Positions 54,493-62,466 of a stretch of 64,000 nt of DNA are shown in pieces. Location: assembly GCF_021608265.1 (NCBI RefSeq), contig NZ_JAKIHP010000007.1:55864-119863 (forward strand), in the 5' to 3' direction. A program made the position numbers and the translations under genes. The notes below the pieces were generated by a model. That model ran no database searches. It was not told the origin of the DNA and saw only the letters and a program-made list of their open reading frames with translations. The first letter of the stretch is position 1, and each line of letters opens with the position of its first letter. Source of the DNA: Flavobacterium wongokense. Lineage in GTDB: Bacteria > Bacteroidota > Bacteroidia > Flavobacteriales > Flavobacteriaceae.

Positions 54493-56160
54493 ATGAACAA
54501 GTTTAAAATTTTCAGCTTAGCGTTAGTAGCAACCACATTTGCGAAAGCACAAGATTTAGAGCCAGCGAAGAAAGCTATTGATGCTGAACAATTTGAGAAA
54601 GCAAAATCGTTATTAAAATCAGTTATACAGGCAAAGCCTACAAATGGTAAGGCAGCCTTTCTTTTAGGGAACATTTACCTAAAGCAAAACATTTCTGATT
54701 CGGCTTCAATCTATTTTCAAAAAGGGCTGTCAGCTAGTGATGGTGGAAGATTCAATAATATAGGTTTAGGTCAAATGGATTTGGATGCAAACAATAAAGC
54801 TGCAGCACAAGCCAAATTTGACATGGTCATGAAAGAATTGAAAAAGAAAGATACCGAAGAGTATGTGTACATTGCCCGTGCTTACATGAATGCTGACAAA
54901 CCTGATTACAAAAGTGCTATCGCAGTTTTGACAAAAGCCGCAACAGCAAACCCAAATGATGCTCAGGTACAATTGGCTTTAGGAGATGCTTATTACGGGG
55001 ATAAAAATCAGAATGATTCTTATATCGCTTACAGGAATGCTTACCAGTTTGACAGCAGTTTGATTAGAGCCAAAATGCAATTGGGAGTTTTGTTGAAGGG
55101 TGCCAAAGCTTATACTGAAGCAGTAAAGGCCTACAATGAAGTTATCGCAATCAACCCTAATTATGGGCCGGTTTATCGTGAACTAGCAGAAACCTATTAT
55201 TTATGGGGAAACAATGTTCCGAAAACCTATGAGGAAAATATCAAAAAAGCATTAGGCTTTTATGAAAAATATATGAGCTTAACCGATTATTCTGTTAACT
55301 CCCGTATGCGTCATGCCGACTTTTTAATCTTAGCTAAAGATTACAAAGCTCTTGAAGACGAAGCCAACAAAATGAAACAATTGGATGGTGTTAACCCAAG
55401 AATCATGCGTTATTTAGGATACTCGGCTTATGAAAACGGAAACGTTGACGTGGCTTTGAGTTCACTGCAGAATTATACAGCCAACCCAAATAATAAAATT
55501 ATCCCTCGTGATTATTTGTATTTAGGACAAGCCAAAATTAAAAAAGGTATCGCTGCAGATGGTAAAGTAATCGATCCAGCTCAATTAACTGCAGGAATTG
55601 CTGACCTTAAAAAAGCAGTGGAAATGGAGCCTTTAGCAGCGAATGAATTGAACGACATTGGGAAAAAATTATACGACCAAAAAGCTTTCGGTGCCGCTTC
55701 AGCAGTTTTTGAACTTGCAGTTAGTAATCCAAATTCTAAAAATTATTTAATTGACAATTTCTATTTAGGAAACTCAATCTATTACGATAACACAAGAAAA
55801 GATGTTGTAAAACCAGATCCGGTTGCATTGCAAAAAGCAGATGTAGCTTTCGGAAATGTAATTACAGCTTCACCAACAACTCAGGATGCTTACATATTCA
55901 GGGCAAGAACAAATAAGTTGCTTGACAATGATGCAATGATTTCAAAATATTATGAAGACTACATCAGGGTTGTAACCGAAAAAGGCGCTGAGGAAGTAAC
56001 CAAAAACAAAGTTAAATTTGTTGAAGCTTACAATAATATCGGAGCAGTATATGCGAATACTGATAAAGCAAAAGCCATAGAATACTTCAATAAAGCGCTT
56101 GAGTTAGATGCAGCAAATGAATATGCAAAAAGCTCTATCGAACAACTTAAGAAAAAATAA
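54493..56160 (+). CDS. Exported tetratricopeptide-repeat protein
   Basis: This 555-residue protein has a signal peptide (1-19, AKA-Q). Repeated helix pairs with TPR character run through the whole protein, for example AFLLGNIYLKQNISDSASIY (about 54-73), VQLALGDAYYGDKNQNDSYI and a final NNIGAVYANTDKAKAIEYF. TPR proteins act as scaffolds. As the last gene of the tonB operon it may organise the transport complex in the periplasm. A terminator follows 18 bases after its stop. Confidence 0.88.
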   Translation: MNKFKIFSLALVATTFAKAQDLEPAKKAIDAEQFEKAKSLLKSVIQAKPTNGKAAFLLGNIYLKQNISDSASIYFQKGLSASDGGRFNNIGLGQMDLDANNKAAAQAKFDMVMKELKKKDTEEYVYIARAYMNADKPDYKSAIAVLTKAATANPNDAQVQLALGDAYYGDKNQNDSYIAYRNAYQFDSSLIRAKMQLGVLLKGAKAYTEAVKAYNEVIAINPNYGPVYRELAETYYLWGNNVPKTYEENIKKALGFYEKYMSLTDYSVNSRMRHADFLILAKDYKALEDEANKMKQLDGVNPRIMRYLGYSAYENGNVDVALSSLQNYTANPNNKIIPRDYLYLGQAKIKKGIAADGKVIDPAQLTAGIADLKKAVEMEPLAANELNDIGKKLYDQKAFGAASAVFELAVSNPNSKNYLIDNFYLGNSIYYDNTRKDVVKPDPVALQKADVAFGNVITASPTTQDAYIFRARTNKLLDNDAMISKYYEDYIRVVTEKGAEEVTKNKVKFVEAYNNIGAVYANTDKAKAIEYFNKALELDAANEYAKSSIEQLKKK

Positions 56161-56177
56161 TTTTAAAACTCATATTT

Positions 56178-56208
56178 AAAAACCGTTCCAAATCTTGGAG
56201 CGGTTTTT
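56178..56208 (+). terminator. Terminator of the tonB operon
   Basis: CCGTTCCA/TGGAGCGG (one G-U pair) with flanking A- and T-runs. Confidence 0.85.
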
Positions 56209-56227
56209 TATTTAATAAGTATCTTTG
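56195..56227 (+). promoter_or_regulatory. queE promoter
   Basis: TTG (56195-56197), a 22-base spacer, TATCTTTG (56220-56227), an exact -7 match. The -33 element lies inside the terminator hairpin of the preceding operon. Confidence 0.6.
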
Positions 56228-56245
56228 CCGACTAGATTGAATAAA

Positions 56246-56878
56246 ATGTTATCAAAAGAAACACAATTAGCCGTTGAAAAAGGAGAAATGCTTCCGCTTA
56301 TGGAAGAGTTTTATACTATTCAGGGGGAAGGATTTCATACAGGAACTGCTGCTTATTTCATCCGAATAGGTGGTTGTGATGTAGGTTGTCACTGGTGTGA
56401 TGTCAAGGAAAGCTGGAATGCCGAACTACATCCTCCAACGGCTACTGACTTGATTGTTGCCAATGCAAAAAAATACGCCGATACTGTTGTGGTAACTGGA
56501 GGCGAGCCATTGACCTGGGATATGACTGTGCTTACACAGAAATTAAAGGACAGCAAATTGAAGGTACATATAGAAACTTCCGGAGCGTATCCTGTTTCAG
56601 GAAGCTGGGATTGGTTTTGTCTTTCCCCTAAGAAAAATAAATTGCCCGTTGCCGATGCTTATGCCATTGCCAATGAGCTAAAAGTCATTGTTTATAATAA
56701 ACATGATTTCATATTCGCTGAAGAACAAGCTGCCAAAGTAAATCCCAATGCTATTCTTTTCCTGCAGCCTGAATGGAGTAAAAAAGAAGAAATGACTCCT
56801 TTAATTGTAGACTACGTAATGAACAATCCAAAATGGAGAGTTTCCCTGCAAACCCATAAATATTTAAACATCCCTTAA
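56246..56878 (+). CDS. queE: 7-carboxy-7-deazaguanine synthase
   Basis: This 210-residue radical-SAM enzyme of queuosine precursor synthesis has FYTIQGEG near the start, GGCDVGCHWCD carrying the CX3CX2C iron-sulfur ligands, and VVVTGGEPLTW. It contracts the ring of carboxytetrahydropterin to CDG. The ATG at 56246 is chosen because the promoter -7 box overlaps the longer TTG reading. queA for a later step is at 29.5 kb. Confidence 0.94.
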   Translation: MLSKETQLAVEKGEMLPLMEEFYTIQGEGFHTGTAAYFIRIGGCDVGCHWCDVKESWNAELHPPTATDLIVANAKKYADTVVVTGGEPLTWDMTVLTQKLKDSKLKVHIETSGAYPVSGSWDWFCLSPKKNKLPVADAYAIANELKVIVYNKHDFIFAEEQAAKVNPNAILFLQPEWSKKEEMTPLIVDYVMNNPKWRVSLQTHKYLNIP

Positions 56879-56885
56879 ACTCGCC

Positions 56886-57269
56886 ATGAAATTAATTAAA
56901 ATCTTATTGTTTGTTTTATTTCCTGTTATCGGATTTTCCCAAATCCAGGGAGAAGATGAAGTGTATTTAAGTGGTGATAGGATTGAAGCCAAATTCAATG
57001 GTGGAGGTTTGGAAAAGTTTGGCGAATATCTTCATAAGGAATTTGATTATTCCAAGGTTACAAAGCCAGGAAAGCTGGAAGCCGCTTTCACCATTGATGA
57101 AGAAGGAAATGTAACAAAAATACGGATTACACAGGTTCTGGATGTTGATTCGGCAACCGAGTTCATCAGGGTTTTGAAAAAGTGCCCTAAATGGGAACCA
57201 GCCCAACGGAACGGGAAGCCAATAAGCATTGAGATAAAATATCCAATGGTTTTCAGAAGTAAATCATAA
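56886..57269 (+). CDS. Exported TonB-C-terminal-domain protein
   Basis: This 127-residue protein has a cleavable signal peptide (1-18, GFS-Q) and then a single TonB_C-like domain: LEAAFTIDEEGNVTKIRI, CPKWEPAQRNGKPISIEIKYP. It has neither the membrane anchor nor the proline-rich spacer of a true TonB, so it should be free in the periplasm. It could compete for receptor TonB boxes or be part of an unrelated complex. It starts seven bases after queE. Confidence 0.82.
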   Translation: MKLIKILLFVLFPVIGFSQIQGEDEVYLSGDRIEAKFNGGGLEKFGEYLHKEFDYSKVTKPGKLEAAFTIDEEGNVTKIRITQVLDVDSATEFIRVLKKCPKWEPAQRNGKPISIEIKYPMVFRSKS

Positions 57270-57314
57270 CACAATACCTCATTTATATTTTTAACCAATT
57301 TTAAAACAACATTA

Positions 57315-57719
57315 ATGAAAAAATTAGTAATTACTGCAATGTTCGCATTTGTTTCGGTTGCAGGTATGGCTCAGGAAAAAGCAAGCCGTGAAGATGTATA
57401 CAAAGTAATCGAAAATAGCGGAGCAGCAGGTCAGATGAGTGCCATTAAAAAGCAAATCCTGGGAATGATTCCTCAAGACAAACAAGCCGCTTTTTTAGTA
57501 GAGTTTGATGTCATCATCAAAAAGGCAAATGAAAAAACAGTAGACGTTTATTTGGAAGAATTTACCAAACAGGACATTAAGGCAATGCTTGATTTCTACA
57601 ATTCGCCAACAGGAAAAAAAATGGCACAGAAATCAGAAGTAATTGCAACAAAATCACAAGAGGCTATGGCGGGATTGCAGTCTGAAATCCAGGCAATGGT
57701 AATGAAATACATGCAATAA
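57315..57719 (+). CDS. DUF2059 exported protein
   Basis: This 134-residue protein has a signal peptide (1-19, GMA-Q). The alpha-helical DUF2059 core is marked by YLEEFTKQDIKAMLDFYNSPTGKKM, the common family signature. DUF2059 proteins are periplasmic and of unknown function. A strong terminator follows. Confidence 0.9.
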   Translation: MKKLVITAMFAFVSVAGMAQEKASREDVYKVIENSGAAGQMSAIKKQILGMIPQDKQAAFLVEFDVIIKKANEKTVDVYLEEFTKQDIKAMLDFYNSPTGKKMAQKSEVIATKSQEAMAGLQSEIQAMVMKYMQ

Positions 57720-57740
57720 GATACACCAATTATAATTTTA

Positions 57741-57772
57741 AAATCCCAAACATTTATTGTTTGGGATTTTTT
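57741..57772 (+). terminator. DUF2059 gene terminator
   Basis: A 12-bp perfect stem, AAATCCCAAACA/TGTTTGGGATTT, with a 5-base loop and T-run. Confidence 0.9.
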
Positions 57773-57791
57773 ATTTTTACCAAAAAAAACT

Positions 57792-58949
57792 ATGAACCCA
57801 GAATTCCTTTTAGACCCTAACATTACGTTTTTAAACCACGGTTCGTTTGGCTCCTGTCCAAAACCAATTTTTGAAGAATTTCAACGTTTCCAACTCGAGC
57901 TTGAAACTGAGCCTGTTGAATTCATTACCAAAAAGCAACCCAAATATCTTAAAACTGCCCGTGAAAGTTTGGCCCAGTTTGTAGGCTGCCATGCAGAAGA
58001 TTTGTTCTTCACTTCCAATCCGACTTTTGCGATTAATGTTATCATGCGTAGCATCAAACTGAATAAAGGTGATGAAATACTTTCCACGAATCACGAGTAT
58101 GGTGCAATGGACAGGACGTGGAATTTTTATTGCAAAAAATCAGGAGCAAAATACATCCGTCAAAATATTTCTTTACCAATTGTTTCAAAAGAACAAATCA
58201 TCGAAGAGTTCTGGAAAGGATACAACGAAAACACTAAAGTTGTTTTCCTCAACCAGATGTCGAGTGCAACCGCTTTGATTTTTCCGGTAAAGGAGATTTG
58301 TGACCGAGCCAAGGAATTGGGATTGATAACCATTGTTGACGGAGCGCATGTTCCGGCGCAACTCGATTTGGATATTTCCGAATTAAATCCCGATTACTAC
58401 ACCGGAACGCTGCACAAATGGATGCTGGCACCCAAAGGAAGTTCCTTTTTATATGTCAAACCTGAATTGCAAAACGACCTCGAACCTTTGATTGTAAGCT
58501 GGGGTTACGAAAGCGTTGCGCCAGGAGAAAGCCAGTTTTTGGATTATCATGAATTGCAGGGAACGAGAGATGTTTCAGCTTTTTTATGTACGCCAAAAGT
58601 GGTTGAGTTCCTGAACCGGAACAACTGGAAGGAAGTTTCAAAATCGTGCAAGCAGATTGTCTTAAACAATTATCAACGCTTTTGTGATTTATTGAATGCC
58701 AAACCACTCAGCCCACTTACAACCGAATTTTTAGGCCAGATGGCAAGTGTTCCTATCAATACCGATAAGCCTTCTGAGCTGAAGAATATGCTCTACGATA
58801 AATACAAAATCCAGGTTCCGGTAATGCCGTTGAATGGGAATTTTTACATTCGGTATTCCATCAATGCTTACAATTCTCAGCTGGATTTAGATAAATTGTA
58901 CAATGCGTTGAAGGAAATCATTGAAACGACAGATTTGATTCAGGTGTAG
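57792..58949 (+). CDS. Class-V aminotransferase family protein
   Basis: This 385-residue PLP enzyme of the isopenicillin N epimerase-like / cysteine desulfurase-like group has FLNHGSFGSCPKP at 13-25, IVDGAHVPAQ (D183, H186) and the Schiff-base lysine K209 in GTLHKWMLAPKGSSFL. No cysteine loop of an IscS-type desulfurase is seen. The exact reaction (epimerase, desulfurase or lyase) cannot be read from sequence. A dispersed repeat follows seven bases after its stop. Confidence 0.87.
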   Translation: MNPEFLLDPNITFLNHGSFGSCPKPIFEEFQRFQLELETEPVEFITKKQPKYLKTARESLAQFVGCHAEDLFFTSNPTFAINVIMRSIKLNKGDEILSTNHEYGAMDRTWNFYCKKSGAKYIRQNISLPIVSKEQIIEEFWKGYNENTKVVFLNQMSSATALIFPVKEICDRAKELGLITIVDGAHVPAQLDLDISELNPDYYTGTLHKWMLAPKGSSFLYVKPELQNDLEPLIVSWGYESVAPGESQFLDYHELQGTRDVSAFLCTPKVVEFLNRNNWKEVSKSCKQIVLNNYQRFCDLLNAKPLSPLTTEFLGQMASVPINTDKPSELKNMLYDKYKIQVPVMPLNGNFYIRYSINAYNSQLDLDKLYNALKEIIETTDLIQV

Positions 58950-58955
58950 TTTTTT

Positions 58956-59025
58956 TAGCCCCGATTGTAGTGAAAATCCTTTTTGCTTTAGCAAAAAGAT
59001 TGTAGCGGAAAGCGGGAATAGCTCC
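58956..59025 (-). repeat. Dispersed repeat, long-hairpin variant (copy 3, inverted)
   Basis: Read on the minus strand: TAGGAGCTA-TTCCCGCT-TCCGC, hairpin CTTTTTGC/GCAAAAAG, then ATCGGGGCTA. It is the same layout as 5571-5642 with a different but still paired inner stem. It lies between two convergent genes and could end transcription from both sides. Confidence 0.8.
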
Positions 59026-59030
59026 TAAAA

Positions 59031-59576
59031 CTAATTCCAGCCTTCTCTTTTCTTAAGCTCAGTAATGTGCGCCAAATGATGGTTGCAATGCCATTCGTAA
59101 AGGCAGATCATTTCGCGGAGTTCAAATTCCTTGTTGTGTTCCGGATGGATGTACGCCATTTCCAAATCGGTTTCGGATAGGCTTTTCATTATAAATGCCA
59201 GGCGAAAATGAAGCCCTTCCAAAAACAGCAGCGTTGGTTCAATAGGCATGGTTTTATTGTCAATGCCTTCGCCCCAAAGATTTTCGTAATAGAATTTGAT
59301 GGTCGGATTGTTTTCAGTCATCGTCCATTTCAGGCGGATAAGGCAGTTCATATGGCTATCGGCGCAATGATGGATAACCTGTCGAACGGACCAGCCTTCA
59401 GGGCGATACGGAGTTTCGAGCTGGCTGTTTGACAAATGCGCCACTTCCGATTTTAGTTTATGCGGAAAGTCGGCTATCGTTTGTATGGCTTTTGCCAGAA
59501 GTTCGGGCGTGTAGGTTTTAGGTGCTTCAAATTTTCCAATAGGATAACGCAGTTTTTCGAGTTCGGATTTTTCCAT
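59031..59576 (-). CDS. YfiT-like DinB-family metal-dependent protein
   Basis: This 181-residue protein opens with LRYPIGKFEAP, the YfiT signature. H70 in VIHHCADSH and H163/H167 in EWHCNHHLAH form the expected three-His metal site. YfiT/BstA relatives are bacillithiol S-transferases in Firmicutes; the thiol used here is unknown. It begins three bases after the methyltransferase stop and is likely co-transcribed with it. Confidence 0.9.
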   Translation of the reverse strand: MEKSELEKLRYPIGKFEAPKTYTPELLAKAIQTIADFPHKLKSEVAHLSNSQLETPYRPEGWSVRQVIHHCADSHMNCLIRLKWTMTENNPTIKFYYENLWGEGIDNKTMPIEPTLLFLEGLHFRLAFIMKSLSETDLEMAYIHPEHNKEFELREMICLYEWHCNHHLAHITELKKREGWN

Positions 59577-59579
59577 AAT

Positions 59580-60281
59580 TTAAAGTGTAAGTTTTGCTAA
59601 ATAATCAAAATGTTTGCCTTCCATAACCAATTCACATTCCAAGCCATTGGCATGCGCCGCATTCTGAAGCGTGTTATAATCTAAATACAGCCATGGGAAT
59701 GGAACTTCGGTTTCATTTTTATACGAAATCGTAAAAGTGAGCTCGCCATAGTAACCGTTGGCCGGAACCGAATAACTGCCATCTTCGTCTTCATCAAACA
59801 TATAAATGATGTCGGAACTGTCAATCAGGATTTGACCATCCGGATTCAAAAGTGACTTCAGTTGCTGCAGGTATTTTGAGGTTTCGGCTAAAGTTCCAAA
59901 AATACCAGTGCCGTTCATCAATAATAGAATGGTGTCGAATTTCTCGCTTTTTACATCCAAAACATTTTGAACCTGGACATCCTTCAAGCCGCGAAGTTCG
60001 CTTGCCTTTACTGCATTGGCAGAAATATCGATTGCTTTTACCTCAAAACCTTTTTCCTCAAGATACAGAGCATGGCTTCCGGCACCACAACCCACATCCA
60101 AAACTTTTCCTTTCGCAAGCTGCAAGGCTTTTTTTTCCAGTTTGGGCATATCGTTATAGGAGCGGAAAAGATATTCCACGCTCATCTCATCGGGTTCTGA
60201 AATGTTGGTTTCCGTTATCAAATCTTCGTGAGAATTGTTGGTCTGAAAGTCAAGTATGGCTTTTCCGAAAAGGTCTAACAT
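59580..60281 (-). CDS. Class I SAM-dependent methyltransferase
   Basis: This 233-residue protein has motif I VLDVGCGAGSHALYL, the acidic loop VKAIDISANAV, and later strands FDTILLLMNGTGIF and GQILIDSSDI. This is the small-molecule methyltransferase fold. The start at MLDLFGKAIL (60281) is preferred because it leaves about 50 bases to the divergent YkgJ gene; an earlier ATG at 60350 would overlap that gene. The substrate is unknown. Confidence 0.85.
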   Translation of the reverse strand: MLDLFGKAILDFQTNNSHEDLITETNISEPDEMSVEYLFRSYNDMPKLEKKALQLAKGKVLDVGCGAGSHALYLEEKGFEVKAIDISANAVKASELRGLKDVQVQNVLDVKSEKFDTILLLMNGTGIFGTLAETSKYLQQLKSLLNPDGQILIDSSDIIYMFDEDEDGSYSVPANGYYGELTFTISYKNETEVPFPWLYLDYNTLQNAAHANGLECELVMEGKHFDYLAKLTL

Positions 60282-60331
60282 TTTATAAGGTGTTTGAAGT
60301 TTTTCGATTGAAAGTTGCTTAATTTTGTACC

Positions 60332-60832
60332 ATGAGTCTGAAGCCATCATTAAACGAAATCCAAAAGTTAGCCAAAGATAAGCATATCGAAAACAAAAAG
60401 TATTTTGATAAGCTCAAAAAGAAAACACCTAAAAACCTGGATTATGTGATGCAGGATCTGCATGAAGCCGAATTCAAGAGGACCGATTGCCTGAAGTGCG
60501 CCAATTGCTGTAAAACCACTGGACCGCTTTTTACTTTGGCAGATATCGAACGCATTTCCAAACATCTGAAGCAAAAACCACAACAGTTCATCGATCAGTA
60601 TCTTCGCATTGATGAAGACAAGGATTATGTGCTTCAAAGTGTTCCGTGTACGTTTCTGGACCATGAAAATTATTGTATGATCTATGATGTGCGCCCTAAA
60701 GCCTGTCGCGAGTTTCCACATACCGACCGAAAAAAATTCCAGCAGATTTCCGATTTGACCCTGAAGAATGTGGCCATTTGCCCTGCAGCTTATAACATCG
60801 TGGAAGAAATGAAAAAAAAATTACCTTTATAG
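60332..60832 (+). CDS. YkgJ-family cysteine-cluster protein
   Basis: This 166-residue protein contains the YkgJ/UPF0153 cysteine pattern DCLKCANCCKTTGP, then VPCTFLDHENYCMIYDVRPKACREFP. Six or more conserved Cys probably hold a zinc or iron-sulfur centre. Its role is unproven. A PH-domain protein gene follows two bases later. Confidence 0.9.
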   Translation: MSLKPSLNEIQKLAKDKHIENKKYFDKLKKKTPKNLDYVMQDLHEAEFKRTDCLKCANCCKTTGPLFTLADIERISKHLKQKPQQFIDQYLRIDEDKDYVLQSVPCTFLDHENYCMIYDVRPKACREFPHTDRKKFQQISDLTLKNVAICPAAYNIVEEMKKKLPL

Positions 60833-60834
60833 TT

Positions 60835-61236
60835 ATGAAAATATACAAATCGAAAATAGATTGGTGGATGGGATTGCCCTTATTATATCCCATATTTAAA
60901 AGCATCGTAGGCATTATTGAAGGAGAATGGATAGGTTATTTGGGATTAACCGCTTGTTTCCTGTTTTTCTTTTTTATTTCAAAATCGACGAGGTATATCA
61001 TCGAAGAAAATCAATTGACCGTAAAATGCCTGTTTATTGTGAATGACAAAATAGATATTTCCAACATTAGGAAAATTGAAAAAACCGGCAGCATATTAAG
61101 TTCGCCAGCCCTATCGCTTGACAGGATAGCGCTAAAGTTCAACAAGTACGATGAAGTTTATATTTCACCAAAAGACAAAAAGGCGTTTGTGGAAGATTTG
61201 CTAAAACTCAATTCGGGGATTGAAGTGAAAATTTAA
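60835..61236 (+). CDS. Bacterial PH-domain-like membrane protein
   Basis: This 133-residue protein has two membrane segments (about 12-30 and 33-51). A small beta domain with STRYIIEENQLTVKCLF and DISNIRKIEKTGS follows, the pattern of the bacterial PH-like (bPH) domains. Its stop and the stop of the convergent DUF1343 gene are both contained in TTAA (61233-61236). Confidence 0.78.
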   Translation: MKIYKSKIDWWMGLPLLYPIFKSIVGIIEGEWIGYLGLTACFLFFFFISKSTRYIIEENQLTVKCLFIVNDKIDISNIRKIEKTGSILSSPALSLDRIALKFNKYDEVYISPKDKKAFVEDLLKLNSGIEVKI

Positions 61237-62462
61237 TTATAGATTAAATATTTCGTACGCAATGTTTTAAAGTCATTGAGTCCTTTTTCCCAGGATTTCC
61301 TGATGTCTTCTTCGGAAATTCCGGCTTCAATTTGTTTCTGCAGTTTTTTGGTTCCGGCCAATTTGGTAAAGAAGGGTGTAAAGAACTTCGATTTATCCGA
61401 TGTTGAATTGTACGCCTTAATCAGCCATTTCAATTCCAGTTGATGCACTTTTGGAGCCTGGCTTAAGTCCTCGCCATAACACAACAACCCTTTATTCATT
61501 GGATCTTTGGAACCAAAATTGGAAACCGGCGTAAAACTAAAAGGGAAAACACTTTTTGGAAGGAATGGCGATCCGTAAATCTGGAACTGCTTTTCGGTTC
61601 CGCGTCCCGAACTTACATTTGTCCCTTCAAACAAACACAAACTTGCATACAGATTGATTGCCTGGTCGTTTGGCAGATTCGGTGAAGGTTTTTCGGGAAG
61701 GCTGTAGAACATATCGCGTTTGTAATTCAAACACGGAATAACAGTCAGGTTGCATTGGATTCCATTTTTCAACCATTTTTCACCATTAATCATTTTCCCA
61801 TACTCGCCAATCGTCATGCCGTGAAGTGTAGGTATAGGATGCATCCCAATGAAACTTGTATTTTCCTTTTCAAGGATTGGTCCATCTACAATGCTGCCAT
61901 TCGGATTTGGCCTGTCCAAAATAATAAGCGGGATATTGTTTTCCGCACAAGCTTCCATTATATAATGTAACGAAGAAATATAAGTGTAGAATCGGGCACC
62001 AACATCCTGCAGGTCAAAAAGCAAAACGTCGATTCCCGCTAAATGTTCGGGTTTAGGTTTTTTATTATCGCCATAAAGTGAGATGATTGGCAAACCGGTT
62101 TTAGCATCTTTCCCATCAACCACATGTTCGCCGGCATCGGCTGTTCCCCGGAAACCATGCTCCGGAGCATAGATTTTTTTTAAATCTATTTTTTGTTCCA
62201 AAAGAAAATCAACTACATGGGTCTTGTTTAAAAGGATTCCGGTTTGATTGGTGACAATGCCCACCTTTTTGTCTTTAAGCAACGGAAGATAGGCTTGGTA
62301 ATTATTGGCTCCCACCGCGAAGTTAAATCCCGGGGAAACCACTTTTTTTTCCGTAACCTTAATTTCTTTAGTCCTTAGCGTCTGGCCCTTATTGGTTCCA
62401 CACGAAAGCATTAGCAAAACCGAGAATAAAACTGTATTTTTGAACACCAAATTTGAAATCAT
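61233..62462 (-). CDS. DUF1343 / NamZ-like lipoprotein
   Basis: This 409-residue protein has a lipoprotein signal ending LMLSC at about Cys20. DUF1343 motifs include GIVTNQTGI, YAPEHGFRG, LLFDLQDVGARFYTYISS and LDRPNPNGSIVDGP. The family includes NamZ exo-beta-N-acetylmuramidases, which release terminal MurNAc from peptidoglycan fragments, so a cell-wall recycling role is plausible. The ATG at 62462 is chosen as the start of the lipoprotein signal. It lies head to head with the permease gene, only four bases between the two start codons. Confidence 0.9.
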   Translation of the reverse strand: MISNLVFKNTVLFSVLLMLSCGTNKGQTLRTKEIKVTEKKVVSPGFNFAVGANNYQAYLPLLKDKKVGIVTNQTGILLNKTHVVDFLLEQKIDLKKIYAPEHGFRGTADAGEHVVDGKDAKTGLPIISLYGDNKKPKPEHLAGIDVLLFDLQDVGARFYTYISSLHYIMEACAENNIPLIILDRPNPNGSIVDGPILEKENTSFIGMHPIPTLHGMTIGEYGKMINGEKWLKNGIQCNLTVIPCLNYKRDMFYSLPEKPSPNLPNDQAINLYASLCLFEGTNVSSGRGTEKQFQIYGSPFLPKSVFPFSFTPVSNFGSKDPMNKGLLCYGEDLSQAPKVHQLELKWLIKAYNSTSDKSKFFTPFFTKLAGTKKLQKQIEAGISEEDIRKSWEKGLNDFKTLRTKYLIYN

Positions 62463-62466
62463 ACCA

